Shown in pieces: positions 43,029 to 51,943 of a stretch of DNA of 64,000 bases. A model generated the notes under the pieces. The model was given only the letters and a program-made list of their open reading frames with translations. It searched no databases and had not been told where the DNA came from. A program made the position numbers and the translations under genes. Position 1 is the first letter of the stretch, and every line of letters starts with the position of its first letter. Source of the stretch: Leifsonia shinshuensis (GTDB taxonomy: Bacteria; Actinomycetota; Actinomycetes; Actinomycetales; Microbacteriaceae); NCBI RefSeq assembly GCF_014217625.1, contig NZ_CP043641.1:1178001-1242000 (forward strand). Reading direction: 5' to 3'.

Positions 43029-44184
43029 CCCGGTCCCGTCCGGTCCGGGCGTCGCCGAGCTGATCGGGCGCGCCCTCTCCGGCGTCCTCGACCCCGAGAT
43101 CCGCAAGCCGGTCACCGAGCTGGACATGATCGGCGGGGTGGAGGTGTCCGGCGACGGCCACGCGACCGTGCGCGTGAAGCTGACCATCGTCGGCTGCCCT
43201 GCGGCCGACAAGATCGAGCGGGACGTGCGCGCCGCCACGGCTTCCGTCCCCGGCGTCACCGACGTGACGGTCGACGTCTCCGTGATGACGCCCGCCGAGC
43301 GCGCGGCGCTCACCGAGAAGTTGCGCGGCGGACGGGCTGCGCGCGCCCAGCAGTTCGGCCCCGACTCGCTGACCCGCGTCTACGCCGTCACCAGCGGCAA
43401 GGGCGGTGTGGGCAAGTCCACCGTCACCGCGAACCTCGCCGTCGCGCTCGCCGAGCGCGGCCTCCGGGTCGGCCTGGTGGACGCCGACGTGCACGGCTTC
43501 TCGATCCCCGGACTGCTCGGCCTGACCGACGCGGACGGCGTCGCCGTGCGGCCGACCCGCGTGGACGACATGATCCTGCCGCCGGTCGCCTACGGCGTGA
43601 AGGTCATCTCGATCGGGATGTTCGTGGACTCCTCGTCGGCGGCCGTCGCCTGGCGCGGCCCGATGCTGCACCGCACGATCCAGCAGTTCCTGGGCGATGT
43701 GTTCTTCGGCGACCTGGATGTCCTGCTCCTCGACCTCCCGCCAGGGACAGGAGACGTCGCGATCTCGGTCGGCCAGCTCCTGCCGCAGGCCGAGGTGCTC
43801 GTGATCACCACCCCGCAACCAGCCGCCGCCGATGTGGCCGAGCGCAGCGGCGTGGTCGCCCGCCAGACCGGCCAGCGAATCGTCGGCGTCGTGGAGAACA
43901 TGGCCGGGCTCGTGCAGCCGGACGGCAGCGTGCTGGAACTGTTCGGCTCCGGCGGCGGCGCGGAGGTCGCGCGGCGGCTCTCGGCCGGACAGGACGAGGC
44001 GGTGCCGCTGCTGGCCAGCGTCCCGCTCAGCGTGCCGCTGCGCACCGGGGGCGACGCCGGGGCGCCGATCGTGGTCACCGACCCGCAGGACCCGGCCGCT
44101 GCGGCGATCCGCGCGGTCGCCGCGAGCCTCGCGGTGCGTCCCCGCGACCTCCCGCGGCGCAAGCTCCCGCTCTCGACCCGCTAG
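43021..44184 (+). CDS. mrp: Mrp/NBP35-family P-loop ATPase
   Basis: 387 aa, GTG start overlapping the DUF1003 stop. An N-terminal MIP18/DUF59 domain (1-95, SGVLDPEIRKPVTELDMIGG) is followed by the deviant P-loop SGKGGVGKST (125-134) and LLDLPPGTGD. These proteins carry Fe-S clusters for transfer to apoproteins. The C-terminal CxxC that holds the cluster in E. coli ApbC/Mrp is not seen: the region reads ENMAGLVQPDGSVLELFGSGGG. The stop is convergent with the PLP decarboxylase, sharing CTAG. Confidence 0.87.
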   Translation: MPDPVPSGPGVAELIGRALSGVLDPEIRKPVTELDMIGGVEVSGDGHATVRVKLTIVGCPAADKIERDVRAATASVPGVTDVTVDVSVMTPAERAALTEKLRGGRAARAQQFGPDSLTRVYAVTSGKGGVGKSTVTANLAVALAERGLRVGLVDADVHGFSIPGLLGLTDADGVAVRPTRVDDMILPPVAYGVKVISIGMFVDSSSAAVAWRGPMLHRTIQQFLGDVFFGDLDVLLLDLPPGTGDVAISVGQLLPQAEVLVITTPQPAAADVAERSGVVARQTGQRIVGVVENMAGLVQPDGSVLELFGSGGGAEVARRLSAGQDEAVPLLASVPLSVPLRTGGDAGAPIVVTDPQDPAAAAIRAVAASLAVRPRDLPRRKLPLSTR

Positions 44185-45650
44185 GCGGGCTCCACGATCC
44201 GGGCCAGGAGCTCCACCAGCAGGCGCTCGGTCACCGGGCGCGGCAACGCCTCGATCAGCGCCAGCAGCGGCGCCTGCTCGTCCGGGAGGCCGGGGGCGTC
44301 GCCCGCGATCCCCACGGCGCGCAGCAGGGCGGCGGCGGTGTCCGAGTCCAGCGGCCGGTCGCCGAGCGGCGGCAGCGCCGACAGCGCCGCCGCGGCGTCC
44401 ACCGCCGGCACGCCACGTACGTCGTCCGCGGAGGCCCGCAGGGCGGCCTCCAGCTCGTCGAGGCGGTCGCGGGTGACCGGCGTGATCGTCAGGTGCGTGG
44501 TGTGCGTCAGGTGCGTGCCGTCGGGCTGCGTCAGCCCCGGCTGGAGCTGGAGGTGCCAGCCGCGCCGGCGCGCCCGGTCGGCCCAGTGGTGCGGGTCGAC
44601 CCTGCGGTCCTCCGGCACGGCGTCGTCGGCCGCGACCGCCAGCAGCGGCCCGGTCGGCGATCCCACGACCCGCAGCCCCTCGATGTCGCCGACGATGTCG
44701 GCGAGCGTGCGGGTGGCCCGCAGGCAGGCCTCCGCGAGCGAGGCGAAGCCGCGCGCCCCGAGCGCCTGGATGATCGCCCACGACGCCGCGAGAGCGCCGG
44801 CCGACTTGGAGCCGAGCAGGGTCGGGTTCACCACCGGGTAGCCCGGCCAGCCGGTCGTCGCGAAGTACTGCAGCCGCTGCCGGTCGCGCCCGCGCTGCAG
44901 CAGCACGCTGGCGCCCTTCGGCGCGTAGCCGAACTTGTGGAGGTCGGCCGACAGGCTGGTGACCCCGGCGACGCGGAAGTCCCACGCCGGCAGCGCCGAC
45001 CCGTCCGGCTCGCGCCAGAACGGCAGGATCCAGCCGCCGATGCAGGCGTCCACGTGGAGGTCGACCCCGGCCTCGTCGCACGCCGCGGCGACCTCCTCGA
45101 CCGGGTCGAGCGAGCCGTACGGGTACGACGGCGCGGAGACGACCGCGAGTGCGACGTCCGGGCCCAGGCGCTCGATCAGCAGAGCTGCGTCCAGACTGCC
45201 GGTGTCGGAGTCGACCGGCACCAGGTCCAGCTCCAGCCCGAAGTACTCGGCTGCCTTGTGGAACGCCGCGTGCACGGTCACCGGCGCCACGATGCGCGGC
45301 ACGCCGGAGCCGCCACGCGCGCGCCAGGCCTCTCGCGCGGTCTTCACCGCGAGCAGGCACGACTCGGTGCCGCCGGAGGTGACCGAGCCGACCACGTCGT
45401 CGCCGCCGTGCAGCAGCTCGCGGGCGAAGCCGAGCACTTCCCGCTCCATCACGGCGACCGAGGTGAACGTCGTGGGGTCGAGCCCGTTCACCGGCTGCAC
45501 CATCCGCACCGCGGCCGCCGCCAGCTCGTCGAGCTCCGCGATCCCGGAGTCGTACACGTAGCTGAGCACGTGGCCGCCGTGCGTCGGCGCGTCCGCGGCC
45601 CGCAGGCCCGCGAGGCGGCTCAGGATGGCGTTCCGGTCAAAGGGCGTCAT
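44181..45650 (-). CDS. PLP-dependent decarboxylase / sphingosine-phosphate lyase-like
   Basis: 489 aa. Fold type I, group II decarboxylase features: SGGTESCLLAVK (92-103), VTVHAAFHKAAEYFG with the ring-stacking His127, HVDACIGG with Asp201, and SADLHKFGYAPKGAS with the Schiff-base Lys239. The sequence is closest in pattern to S1P-lyase-like enzymes rather than glutamate decarboxylase; the substrate is unknown. A helical extension covers the last 80 residues. It overlaps the upstream MFS gene by 14 bp, suggesting that the transporter brings in its substrate. Confidence 0.82.
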   Translation of the reverse strand: MTPFDRNAILSRLAGLRAADAPTHGGHVLSYVYDSGIAELDELAAAAVRMVQPVNGLDPTTFTSVAVMEREVLGFARELLHGGDDVVGSVTSGGTESCLLAVKTAREAWRARGGSGVPRIVAPVTVHAAFHKAAEYFGLELDLVPVDSDTGSLDAALLIERLGPDVALAVVSAPSYPYGSLDPVEEVAAACDEAGVDLHVDACIGGWILPFWREPDGSALPAWDFRVAGVTSLSADLHKFGYAPKGASVLLQRGRDRQRLQYFATTGWPGYPVVNPTLLGSKSAGALAASWAIIQALGARGFASLAEACLRATRTLADIVGDIEGLRVVGSPTGPLLAVAADDAVPEDRRVDPHHWADRARRRGWHLQLQPGLTQPDGTHLTHTTHLTITPVTRDRLDELEAALRASADDVRGVPAVDAAAALSALPPLGDRPLDSDTAAALLRAVGIAGDAPGLPDEQAPLLALIEALPRPVTERLLVELLARIVEPA

Positions 45651-47019
45651 CGACGTCTCCCTTCCGCAGCCGGTACCGCAACAGCGGCGCCAGGCTCGCA
45701 GCGATGATCGCCGCGGGGATGAGGCTGAAGCTCAACACGATCCCGGTCACGGCCTCCGCGGGCTGGGTCGCGCCCCCGGCCACTGCGGCCGCGTCCGACG
45801 CCGAGCGCGCGATGTAGCCGGTGAGCGCGAGCACGATGGTGAGCACGGTCGCCCCGAGCGCCATGCCGGTGGTCTCCCCCGCCGTCCACATCCCGCCGAA
45901 CGTCCCCGCCCGGCCGGGCCCGTTGTGGCGCGCGTCGTGCGAGATCACGTCGGGCAGCATCGCCATCGGCAGCGACTGCATGCCCGCGTACGCGGCCCCG
46001 GCGACCGCGACGGGCAGGTACACCCAGGCGCCGGGGAACCAGACCAGCAGCACCATCGAGAGCGCCGCCACCCCGAACAGGACGCTCGCGAGCAGGAAGC
46101 CGCGCTCCTTGCCGATCCGGCGCGCGACGACGCCCCACAGCGGCGTGACGACCAGCGCGGGGCCGATCAGCGCGATGAAGAGGAAGGTGACGGCGTCCTC
46201 CGAGTGCAGCACCCAGGTCGCCACGTAGTTCGCGCCGGCCAGCATCATCCCGGTCGCCAGGCCCTGCAGGAGGAACGTGAGCAGAAGGGCGCGGAACGGC
46301 TGGCTGTCACGCAGCGCGCCGATCCCCGCGGCGTAGTTCGTGCGCAGGGTCGTCAGAACGCCCTCCCGCGGCGGCAGGACCTCGGCGGGCAGCTGCCGCG
46401 GCGCGACGAAGGCGGAGACGAGCATCCCGGCGCCGATCACGACGCCCGCGACGAGCGCCATCAGGAAGTAGCCGGCGAAGTCGTTCCCGCCGCCGAGCGA
46501 GCGCAGGGCCGGGCCGCCGGCGCCGAATAGCAGGATCGCGAACGTGAGCACCACGACCCGCCAGGTCAGCAGGCGGGTGCGCTCGTCGTAACCCGACGCG
46601 AGCTCGGCCGGGAGGGCGATGTACGGCACCTGGAACAGGCTGAACACGGTCGCCGTCAGCAGGAACGCCACGAACACCCACACCGCCGCGGGCACGGCTG
46701 CGGTCCCGGACGGGACGGCGAAGGTCAGCAGGAAGAACACCGGCAGCGCCACCGCGCCCAGCAGCATCATCGGCCGGCGCGACCCGCGCGCGGCGAGCAT
46801 CCGGTCGCTGCGCGCGCCGATCACGGGGTCGATGATCACGTCCCACACCTTCGCGACGGTCACGACGAGGCCCGCGGCGATCGCGGCGACGCCGAGGCTG
46901 TCGGTCAGGTAGTAGACGAGGACCAGCCCCGGGAGCGTCGCGAAGCCTCCGGTGCCGAGCGAGCCGACGGCGTAACGGGCGACGGTCGCCCGGGTCAGCG
47001 ACTGCTGCGTTGCGATCAT
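45637..47019 (-). CDS. MFS transporter, GPH (sugar:cation symporter) family
   Basis: 460 aa with about twelve membrane segments. The start resembles MelB/GPH proteins: YAVGSLGTGGFATLPGLVLVYYLTDSLGVAAIAAG, then KVWDVIIDPVIGARSDR, the cation-site region. The stop overlaps the decarboxylase gene. It probably imports a sugar or sugar-like compound with H+ or Na+. Confidence 0.83.
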   Translation of the reverse strand: MIATQQSLTRATVARYAVGSLGTGGFATLPGLVLVYYLTDSLGVAAIAAGLVVTVAKVWDVIIDPVIGARSDRMLAARGSRRPMMLLGAVALPVFFLLTFAVPSGTAAVPAAVWVFVAFLLTATVFSLFQVPYIALPAELASGYDERTRLLTWRVVVLTFAILLFGAGGPALRSLGGGNDFAGYFLMALVAGVVIGAGMLVSAFVAPRQLPAEVLPPREGVLTTLRTNYAAGIGALRDSQPFRALLLTFLLQGLATGMMLAGANYVATWVLHSEDAVTFLFIALIGPALVVTPLWGVVARRIGKERGFLLASVLFGVAALSMVLLVWFPGAWVYLPVAVAGAAYAGMQSLPMAMLPDVISHDARHNGPGRAGTFGGMWTAGETTGMALGATVLTIVLALTGYIARSASDAAAVAGGATQPAEAVTGIVLSFSLIPAAIIAASLAPLLRYRLRKGDVDDAL

Positions 47020-47113
47020 TCCCGCATCGTATGGGATGCAGAGTCGTATCGGGGCGCAGTGCGTCAGCGACGCGCGAGCGATTCTGTACGGGCGCTCAGG
47101 CGGTCGGCGCCGC

Positions 47114-47470
47114 TCAGGTGGATTCGGGATCGAACGGCGGCACCGTGCCGGGAGGGAGGCTCGACCGCTGGGTCAGCGCCGACGGCGTCACCGGCTTGAT
47201 CGCGGACGGCGCGGGGGCGTCGTCCAGCAGGGCCTCGCGGATGATGCGGCGAGGGTCGTACTGACGGGGGTCGAGCTTCTTCCAGTCGACGTCGTCGAAC
47301 TCCGGCCCCATCTCCTCCTTCATGCGGTCCTTGGCGCCGTCGGCGAAGTCGCGCACCGTGCGCACGAACTGCCGCAGCTTGCCCGCGTAGAGCGGAAGCC
47401 GTTCCGGCCCGATGAGGAACGCGGCGATCACAGCTACGATGAGGAGCTTCTCGAAGGTCAGGCCGAACAC
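47114..47470 (-). CDS. tatB: Sec-independent protein translocase TatB
   Basis: 118 aa, GTG start. The N-terminal segment FGLTFEKLLIVAVIAAFLIGPERLP forms the short membrane helix with the conserved hinge GPERLP. An amphipathic helix (YAGKLRQFVRTVRDFADGAKDRMKEEMG) and a Pro-rich tail follow. TatB recognises twin-arginine signal peptides with TatC. TatA and TatC are not in the window. A candidate -10 lies 6-8 nt before the GTG, so the message is probably leaderless. It is divergent from the O-methyltransferase. Confidence 0.88.
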   Translation of the reverse strand: MFGLTFEKLLIVAVIAAFLIGPERLPLYAGKLRQFVRTVRDFADGAKDRMKEEMGPEFDDVDWKKLDPRQYDPRRIIREALLDDAPAPSAIKPVTPSALTQRSSLPPGTVPPFDPEST

Positions 47471-47551
47471 ACATACAGAGTATCGCGCGCGGCTGCACGA
47501 ATGCTGGATCGACTGGGCCTATTCTGGACCGAGGCCACCGACGGGAGACAC

Positions 47552-48184
47552 GTGTCTGACAAGGACTCGAACTGGAGATTCGCCGACGACGTCATCGTCG
47601 AGAGCGAGGTGATCGTCCGAGCCCGGCAGCAGTCGCTGGAGCTGGGCGTCGACCCGATCGCTCCCAGCACGGGCGCGCAGGCGGCCGTCGTGGTCGCCGC
47701 GACCAAGGCCGAGAACATCGTGGAGATCGGCACCGGCGTCGGCGTCTCCGGGCTCTGGCTGCTGCACGGTGGCGCCGAGGCGCAGCTCACCAGCATCGAC
47801 ATCGAGGTGGACCACCAGCAGCACGCCCGCACGTTCTTCACCGAGGCGGGCGTCGCGGCCAACCGCGTCCGGCTCATCACCGGGCACGCGCTCGACGTGC
47901 TCCCCCGGATGAACGAGAACTCCTACGACATCGTCTTCATCGACGCCGACCCGCAGTCGGTCATCGAGTATGTCGAGCACGGCCTCCGCCTGGTCCGCCC
48001 GGGCGGCACGGTCCTGGTCGCCCGCGCGCTCTGGCGCGGCCGGGTCGCCGACCCCGCGGCGCGCGACCCGCTGTCGACCGGCTACCGCACGCTGATCACC
48101 GAGACAGCGGCCTCCGGTGCGGTGATCAGCGCGCTCTCGCCCGCCGGCGACGGGCTGCTGCAGATCACCAAGCTGATGCCCTGA
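47552..48184 (+). CDS. SAM-dependent O-methyltransferase family protein
   Basis: 210 aa from the GTG at 47552, preceded by GGGAG; the frame stays open upstream to 47036 but that part overlaps tatB. Motif I is VEIGTGVGVSGLWLL, motif II SIDIEVDHQQHARTFF, motif III DIVFIDADPQSVIEY. This is the class I catechol-type fold (Rv1220c-like). The substrate is unknown. A terminator follows. Confidence 0.85.
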   Translation: MSDKDSNWRFADDVIVESEVIVRARQQSLELGVDPIAPSTGAQAAVVVAATKAENIVEIGTGVGVSGLWLLHGGAEAQLTSIDIEVDHQQHARTFFTEAGVAANRVRLITGHALDVLPRMNENSYDIVFIDADPQSVIEYVEHGLRLVRPGGTVLVARALWRGRVADPAARDPLSTGYRTLITETAASGAVISALSPAGDGLLQITKLMP

Positions 48185-48220
48185 CGGCCGTCCCGGACAA
48201 CGAGGTTCCGTACAACGAGG

Positions 48221-48248
48221 AAGGGGCCCCGATCGCTCGGGGCCCCTT
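48221..48248. terminator. Terminator between the methyltransferase and DUF3117
   Basis: Perfect 12-bp stem aaggggccccga / tcggggcccctt with a 4-nt loop, followed by TCTCG. It lies between convergent genes and can act both ways. Confidence 0.8.
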
Positions 48249-48278
48249 CTCGGGTATCTCGTTCAGTCGGGTACGTCG

Positions 48279-48452
48279 TCAGGACGCGCTCACGACACTC
48301 GCGAGAGCGTCGTGAAGCTCCTTGGCCTCCGCGTCGTTGACGGAGACGACCAGACGTCCCCCACCTTCGAGCGGCACCCGCACGATGATGAGCCGTCCCT
48401 CCTTCACAGCCTCCATCGGCCCGTCCCCGGTCCTCGGCTTCATGGCCGCCAT
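48279..48452 (-). CDS. DUF3117 small protein
   Basis: 57 aa, found by reading the strand directly. ATG at 48452 has AAGGGGAG five bases before it. Sequence: MAAMKPRTGDGPMEAVKEGR then LIIVRVPLEGGGRLVVSVND and AEAKELHDALASVVSAS. The MAAMKPRTGDGPMEA start and RVPLEGGGRLVV core are the hallmark of DUF3117, a near-universal actinobacterial small protein of unknown function. A plus-strand open frame at 48312-48503 is its shadow. Confidence 0.92.
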   Translation of the reverse strand: MAAMKPRTGDGPMEAVKEGRLIIVRVPLEGGGRLVVSVNDAEAKELHDALASVVSAS

Positions 48453-48481
48453 GCAGCTCCCCTTTCGTGGATGTCGTGTCT

Positions 48482-48487
48482 ATTATC
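48482..48487 (-). promoter_or_regulatory. Candidate -10 element for the DUF3117 gene
   Basis: GATAAT on the minus strand, an A/T island 29 nt before the ATG at 48452. It predicts a leader of about 22 nt containing the AAGGGGAG ribosome site. Confidence 0.5.
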
Positions 48488-48568
48488 CGTCATCCGCGGC
48501 TGACGGGGGAAATCGCCGGTCTACCCCAGGCGCAATGGGCCGCGCGCGAGACGGTGGTCAGGAGCCGA

Positions 48569-49816
48569 TCACGGCGGCGACCAGTCGGCCCCGTCCACGC
48601 CCCAGCAGATCGCGATCCAGCCGACCTGCAGCGCCACGAAGAGGACGACCATCCCGACCCGGTACACCCGGCTCTTCGGCATCGCGACGGCGCCCAGCAG
48701 CGGGAACAGCGGCATGAGGAGGCGGAACGTGCTCGACTGCGGGAAGAACACCGCGAACAGGTACAGCGAGTAGGCGGCGATCCAGAACCGGAGGTCGACC
48801 CCGAGCCGGCGGACGGCGGGAGAGAACAGCAGCACGGCGTAGACGGCCACCAGCAGCACGAGCGCGATCACGCCGATCCAGCCCGGCACGCCGAGCATCA
48901 CGCTCGCCCACCAGTCCGCGCCCTGGAACCACGGCGTGAACGGCACGAGGTGCGTGTAGCCGATGTACGGCGCGCGCCAGGCGAGCTCGGTGTCCGTGTA
49001 GGCGGTCCAGGAGCCGGTGGCCATCGCGGCGATCGCGGGCCAGGCGACTCCGGCGACCGCGCTGAAGACCGCGAGCGACACGCTCAGCACCCGCTCCCGC
49101 ACCGGGAACGGCTCGTCGCGTCGGCGCAGCCACCGGTAGACCACGTGGAGGCCGACCGCGAGCGCGAAGGCCAGCCCGCTCGGCCGGGTGAACGCCATCG
49201 CGAGCACGACGGGGAACAGCCAGCCGTACCTCCGCTCGACCAGGAGCAGCAGCGCGCCGGCGAGCAGCAGCAGGTAGAGCGACTCGGCGTAGGCGAGCTG
49301 GAACAGCGGCGAGACCGGCGAGAAGCAGAACAGCACGACCGCGAACATGCTCGTGGACGCGCCGAGCCCGACGCGCAGCATCAGCCGGTAGAACACCAGA
49401 GCAGCGCCGGCCGCGCAGACGAGCGACACCAGCACCGCGGCGGGCGACCACGGCAGCCGGGTCAGGAACATCACCGCGTCGACGAGGCCCGGGTAGCCCG
49501 GCAGGAACGCCCAGGCGTTCTCGGTCACGTGGAGGCCGTCGGCCGACGGCAGGGACGCCGGGTAGCCGCTGACCGCGACGATGTTGTACCAGAGGCCGTC
49601 CCAGATGGTCGCGAACGAGAAGTAGTCGGGGTGCGCGCCGGTCCAGGGGTTCTTGCCCTGGTTGGCGGCGAAGATCAGCAGGATGACGGTGGTGACCACC
49701 CGGCTGGCGAGGAAGACGCCGAGGACACGCACCCACCAGCGCGACCACCAGGGGCCGCGCGGCGTCAGCGCCGCCTCGTCGGCCTCAGCGGGCGCGGGAA
49801 CCGCTGAGCCAGGCAC
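48569..49816 (-). CDS. GT-C (PIG-V-like) membrane mannosyltransferase-type protein
   Basis: 415 aa, GTG start within dapE (32-bp overlap; a later start is possible). About ten membrane segments. The first extracytoplasmic loop has ATIWDGLWYNIVAVSGYP, with the acidic motif and WDGxWY typical of PIG-V-like GT-C transferases. Later PLFQLAYAESLYLLLLAGALLLL and RPSGLAFALAVG follow the same family. It is likely to transfer mannose from a polyprenyl-linked donor to cell-wall glycans or proteins. The substrate is inferred from family only. Confidence 0.78.
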   Translation of the reverse strand: MPGSAVPAPAEADEAALTPRGPWWSRWWVRVLGVFLASRVVTTVILLIFAANQGKNPWTGAHPDYFSFATIWDGLWYNIVAVSGYPASLPSADGLHVTENAWAFLPGYPGLVDAVMFLTRLPWSPAAVLVSLVCAAGAALVFYRLMLRVGLGASTSMFAVVLFCFSPVSPLFQLAYAESLYLLLLAGALLLLVERRYGWLFPVVLAMAFTRPSGLAFALAVGLHVVYRWLRRRDEPFPVRERVLSVSLAVFSAVAGVAWPAIAAMATGSWTAYTDTELAWRAPYIGYTHLVPFTPWFQGADWWASVMLGVPGWIGVIALVLLVAVYAVLLFSPAVRRLGVDLRFWIAAYSLYLFAVFFPQSSTFRLLMPLFPLLGAVAMPKSRVYRVGMVVLFVALQVGWIAICWGVDGADWSPP

Positions 49817-50867
49817 GGAGACCGGCCTCCACCGAGACGATCTGCTCCACGTCGACGCGCTCGTCGTCGGCGTGCGCCTTCAGGGGGTCGCCTGGGCCGT
49901 AGTTGACCGCGGGGATGCCGAGCGCGCTGAACCGGGCGACGTCCGTCCAGCCGTACTTGGGCTTGGCGACGCCGCCGACCGCGGCCAGGAACTCCTGCGC
50001 GAGCGGCGCGTCGAGACCGGGACGCGCGCCGTCGGCGCGGTCCACCACGGTGATCTCGTAGCCGTCGAAGAGCTCGTGCATGTAGGCGATGGCCTCCTCC
50101 GAGCTGCGGGAGGGTGCGAACCGGTAGTTGATGTGCACCATCGCCTCGTCGGGGATGATGTTGCCCGCGACGCCGCCCGAGACGCCGACGGCGTTCAGGC
50201 CCTCGCGGTACACCAGGCCGTCGACCTCCACCTCGCGGGCGGTGTAGCCGGCCAGCAGGTCGAGGACCGGAGCGATCTTGTGGATGGCGTTCTCGCCGAC
50301 CCAGCCGCGGGCCGAGTGGGCGCGCAGCCCGTAGGCGCGCACCTCGACGCGCAGGTTGCCGTTGCAGCCGCCCTCCACGACGCCGTTGCTCGGCTCGCCC
50401 AGGATCGCGAAGTCGCCGACGAACAGGTCGGGCCGGTTGCGGGCGAGGCGGCCGAGGCCGTTCAGCTCGGCGTTGACCTCCTCGTGGTCGTACCACATCC
50501 AGGTCACGTCGATGGCGGGATCGGTGAGCTCTGCGGCGAGCTTGAGCTGCACGGCGACACCGGCCTTCATGTCGACCGTGCCGCGGCCCCAGAGGTAGCG
50601 CACGCCGCCGTCCTCCTCGAACCGGGTCGGCAGGTTGCCGTTCAGCGGGACCGTGTCGATGTGGCCGGCGATCAGCGCGCGGCGCTCGCGGCCGAGGTTC
50701 GTACGCGCCACGACGGTGTCGCCGTCACGGATGATCTCCAGGTGCGGCAGCGGGGACAGGGTCTCCACGATCGCGTCCGCGAGGGACTTCTCGTTGCCGG
50801 ACACCGACTCGATGTCGCAGATCTGCCGGGTGAGGTCGATGGACGAGGCGCTGAGGTCGAGAGGCAC
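49785..50867 (-). CDS. dapE: Succinyl-diaminopimelate desuccinylase DapE
   Basis: 360 aa, GTG start. M20 metallopeptidase ligands: GHIDTVP (His, Asp), GRGTVDMKAG (bridging Asp), DHEEVN (catalytic and metal Glu), LGEPSNG (Glu) and the late AHADDE His. It removes succinate from N-succinyl-LL-diaminopimelate in lysine and peptidoglycan synthesis. The divergent dapD, 17 bp away, makes the preceding intermediate, so the pair is functionally linked. Confidence 0.92.
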   Translation of the reverse strand: MPLDLSASSIDLTRQICDIESVSGNEKSLADAIVETLSPLPHLEIIRDGDTVVARTNLGRERRALIAGHIDTVPLNGNLPTRFEEDGGVRYLWGRGTVDMKAGVAVQLKLAAELTDPAIDVTWMWYDHEEVNAELNGLGRLARNRPDLFVGDFAILGEPSNGVVEGGCNGNLRVEVRAYGLRAHSARGWVGENAIHKIAPVLDLLAGYTAREVEVDGLVYREGLNAVGVSGGVAGNIIPDEAMVHINYRFAPSRSSEEAIAYMHELFDGYEITVVDRADGARPGLDAPLAQEFLAAVGGVAKPKYGWTDVARFSALGIPAVNYGPGDPLKAHADDERVDVEQIVSVEAGLRAWLSGSRAR

Positions 50868-50884
50868 GCTACTAATCTAGGGGC
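50868..50884. promoter_or_regulatory. Overlapping leaderless promoters of dapE and dapD
   Basis: Only 17 bp separate the start codons. Plus strand: TAATCT (50873-50878), 6 nt, ATG at 50885. Minus strand: TAGATT (50874-50879), 6 nt, GTG at 50867. The two -10 hexamers overlap almost completely, so polymerase can occupy only one at a time. Confidence 0.5.
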
Positions 50885-51874
50885 ATGCCTTCCGACTTTC
50901 CTGACGAGTCCGCCGCGTCCGCGAACGCCCGCTCCGCCTGGGGGTACGGGCTGGCCACGATCGCCGGGGACGGCACCGTGCTCGACACCTGGTTCCCCGA
51001 GCCGCAGCTCGGCCGCCTCCCCGCCGGCCGCGAGCGCTGGATCGCTCCCGCCGAGTTCGAGGAGCTCGCCGGCGAGGACGCCCGCCGCAATGTGCGCATC
51101 GACATCGTGACGGTGGAGATCGACTTCGACACCGCCCCGGCCTCCACGCCGGACGCCTACCTCCGGCTGCACCTGCTCTCGCACCTGCTCGCGCGGCCGA
51201 ACACGGTGAACCTCGACGGGATCTTCGCGCACCTGCCGATCGTCGCCTGGACCAACGCCGGGCCGGTCCTCCCTGCCGACCTGGACCGGCTGCGGCCGAC
51301 GCTGCAGCGCGCCGGCATCCACGTGACCGGGATCGACAAGTTCCCGCGCCTGCTCGACTACGTGACGCCCGACCGGGTGCGCATCGCGGACGCCTCCCGG
51401 GTGCGTCTCGGGGCGCACCTCGCGCCCGGCACGACGGTGATGCACGAGGGCTTCGTCAATTTCAACGCGGGCACGCTGGGCTCCTCGATGGTGGAGGGCC
51501 GGATCTCGCAGGGCGTGGTCGTCGGCGACGGCTCGGACATCGGCGGCGGCGCGTCCATCATGGGCACGCTCTCCGGCGGCGGCACCCAGCGCGTCGCGAT
51601 CGGCGAGCGCGCGCTGCTCGGCGCGAACTCCGGCATCGGCATCTCGATCGGCGACGACACCGTCGTGGAGGCCGGGCTCTACGTCACGGCGGGCACGAAG
51701 GTGGTCGTGGTCGACGGCCCTGCGACCGCAGACGGCCGCCCGCAGACGATCAAGGCGGTCGAGCTCTCCGGCGTGCCCGGGCTGCTGTTCCGCCGCAACT
51801 CGCTCACCGGCGCCGTGGAGGTCCTCCGCCGCTCCGGCACCGGCGTCGAACTCAACGCCGCCCTCCACGCCTGA
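50885..51874 (+). CDS. dapD: Tetrahydrodipicolinate N-succinyltransferase DapD
   Basis: 329 aa of the actinobacterial DapD type. A helical/beta N domain (1-155) is followed by a left-handed beta-helix of hexapeptide repeats ([57 protein letters not shown]). It converts tetrahydrodipicolinate and succinyl-CoA to N-succinyl-2-amino-6-oxopimelate. GTLSGGG and [14 protein letters not shown] are typical acceptor-site loops. Confidence 0.92.
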   Translation: MPSDFPDESAASANARSAWGYGLATIAGDGTVLDTWFPEPQLGRLPAGRERWIAPAEFEELAGEDARRNVRIDIVTVEIDFDTAPASTPDAYLRLHLLSHLLARPNTVNLDGIFAHLPIVAWTNAGPVLPADLDRLRPTLQRAGIHVTGIDKFPRLLDYVTPDRVRIADASRVRLGAHLAPGTTVMHEGFVNFNAGTLGSSMVEGRISQGVVVGDGSDIGGGASIMGTLSGGGTQRVAIGERALLGANSGIGISIGDDTVVEAGLYVTAGTKVVVVDGPATADGRPQTIKAVELSGVPGLLFRRNSLTGAVEVLRRSGTGVELNAALHA

Positions 51875-51876
51875 CC

Positions 51877-51943
51877 CGTCGCCGAGGGGCACGTAGACGC
51901 CCTTATGAGGCGCTTTTAGGGGCGTTTACGTGCCCTTCGACGG
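51877..51943. terminator. Bidirectional terminator between dapD and bkdC
   Basis: Stem gggcacgtagacgcc paired with ggcgtttacgtgccc (one G-T pair), extended by ccgtcg/cgacgg at the base, between two convergent stops. Confidence 0.75.

Noticed and set aside
48312..48503. 63-codon plus-strand open frame
   Set aside because: Antisense to the DUF3117 gene, which has a ribosome site, a -10 and a family signature.
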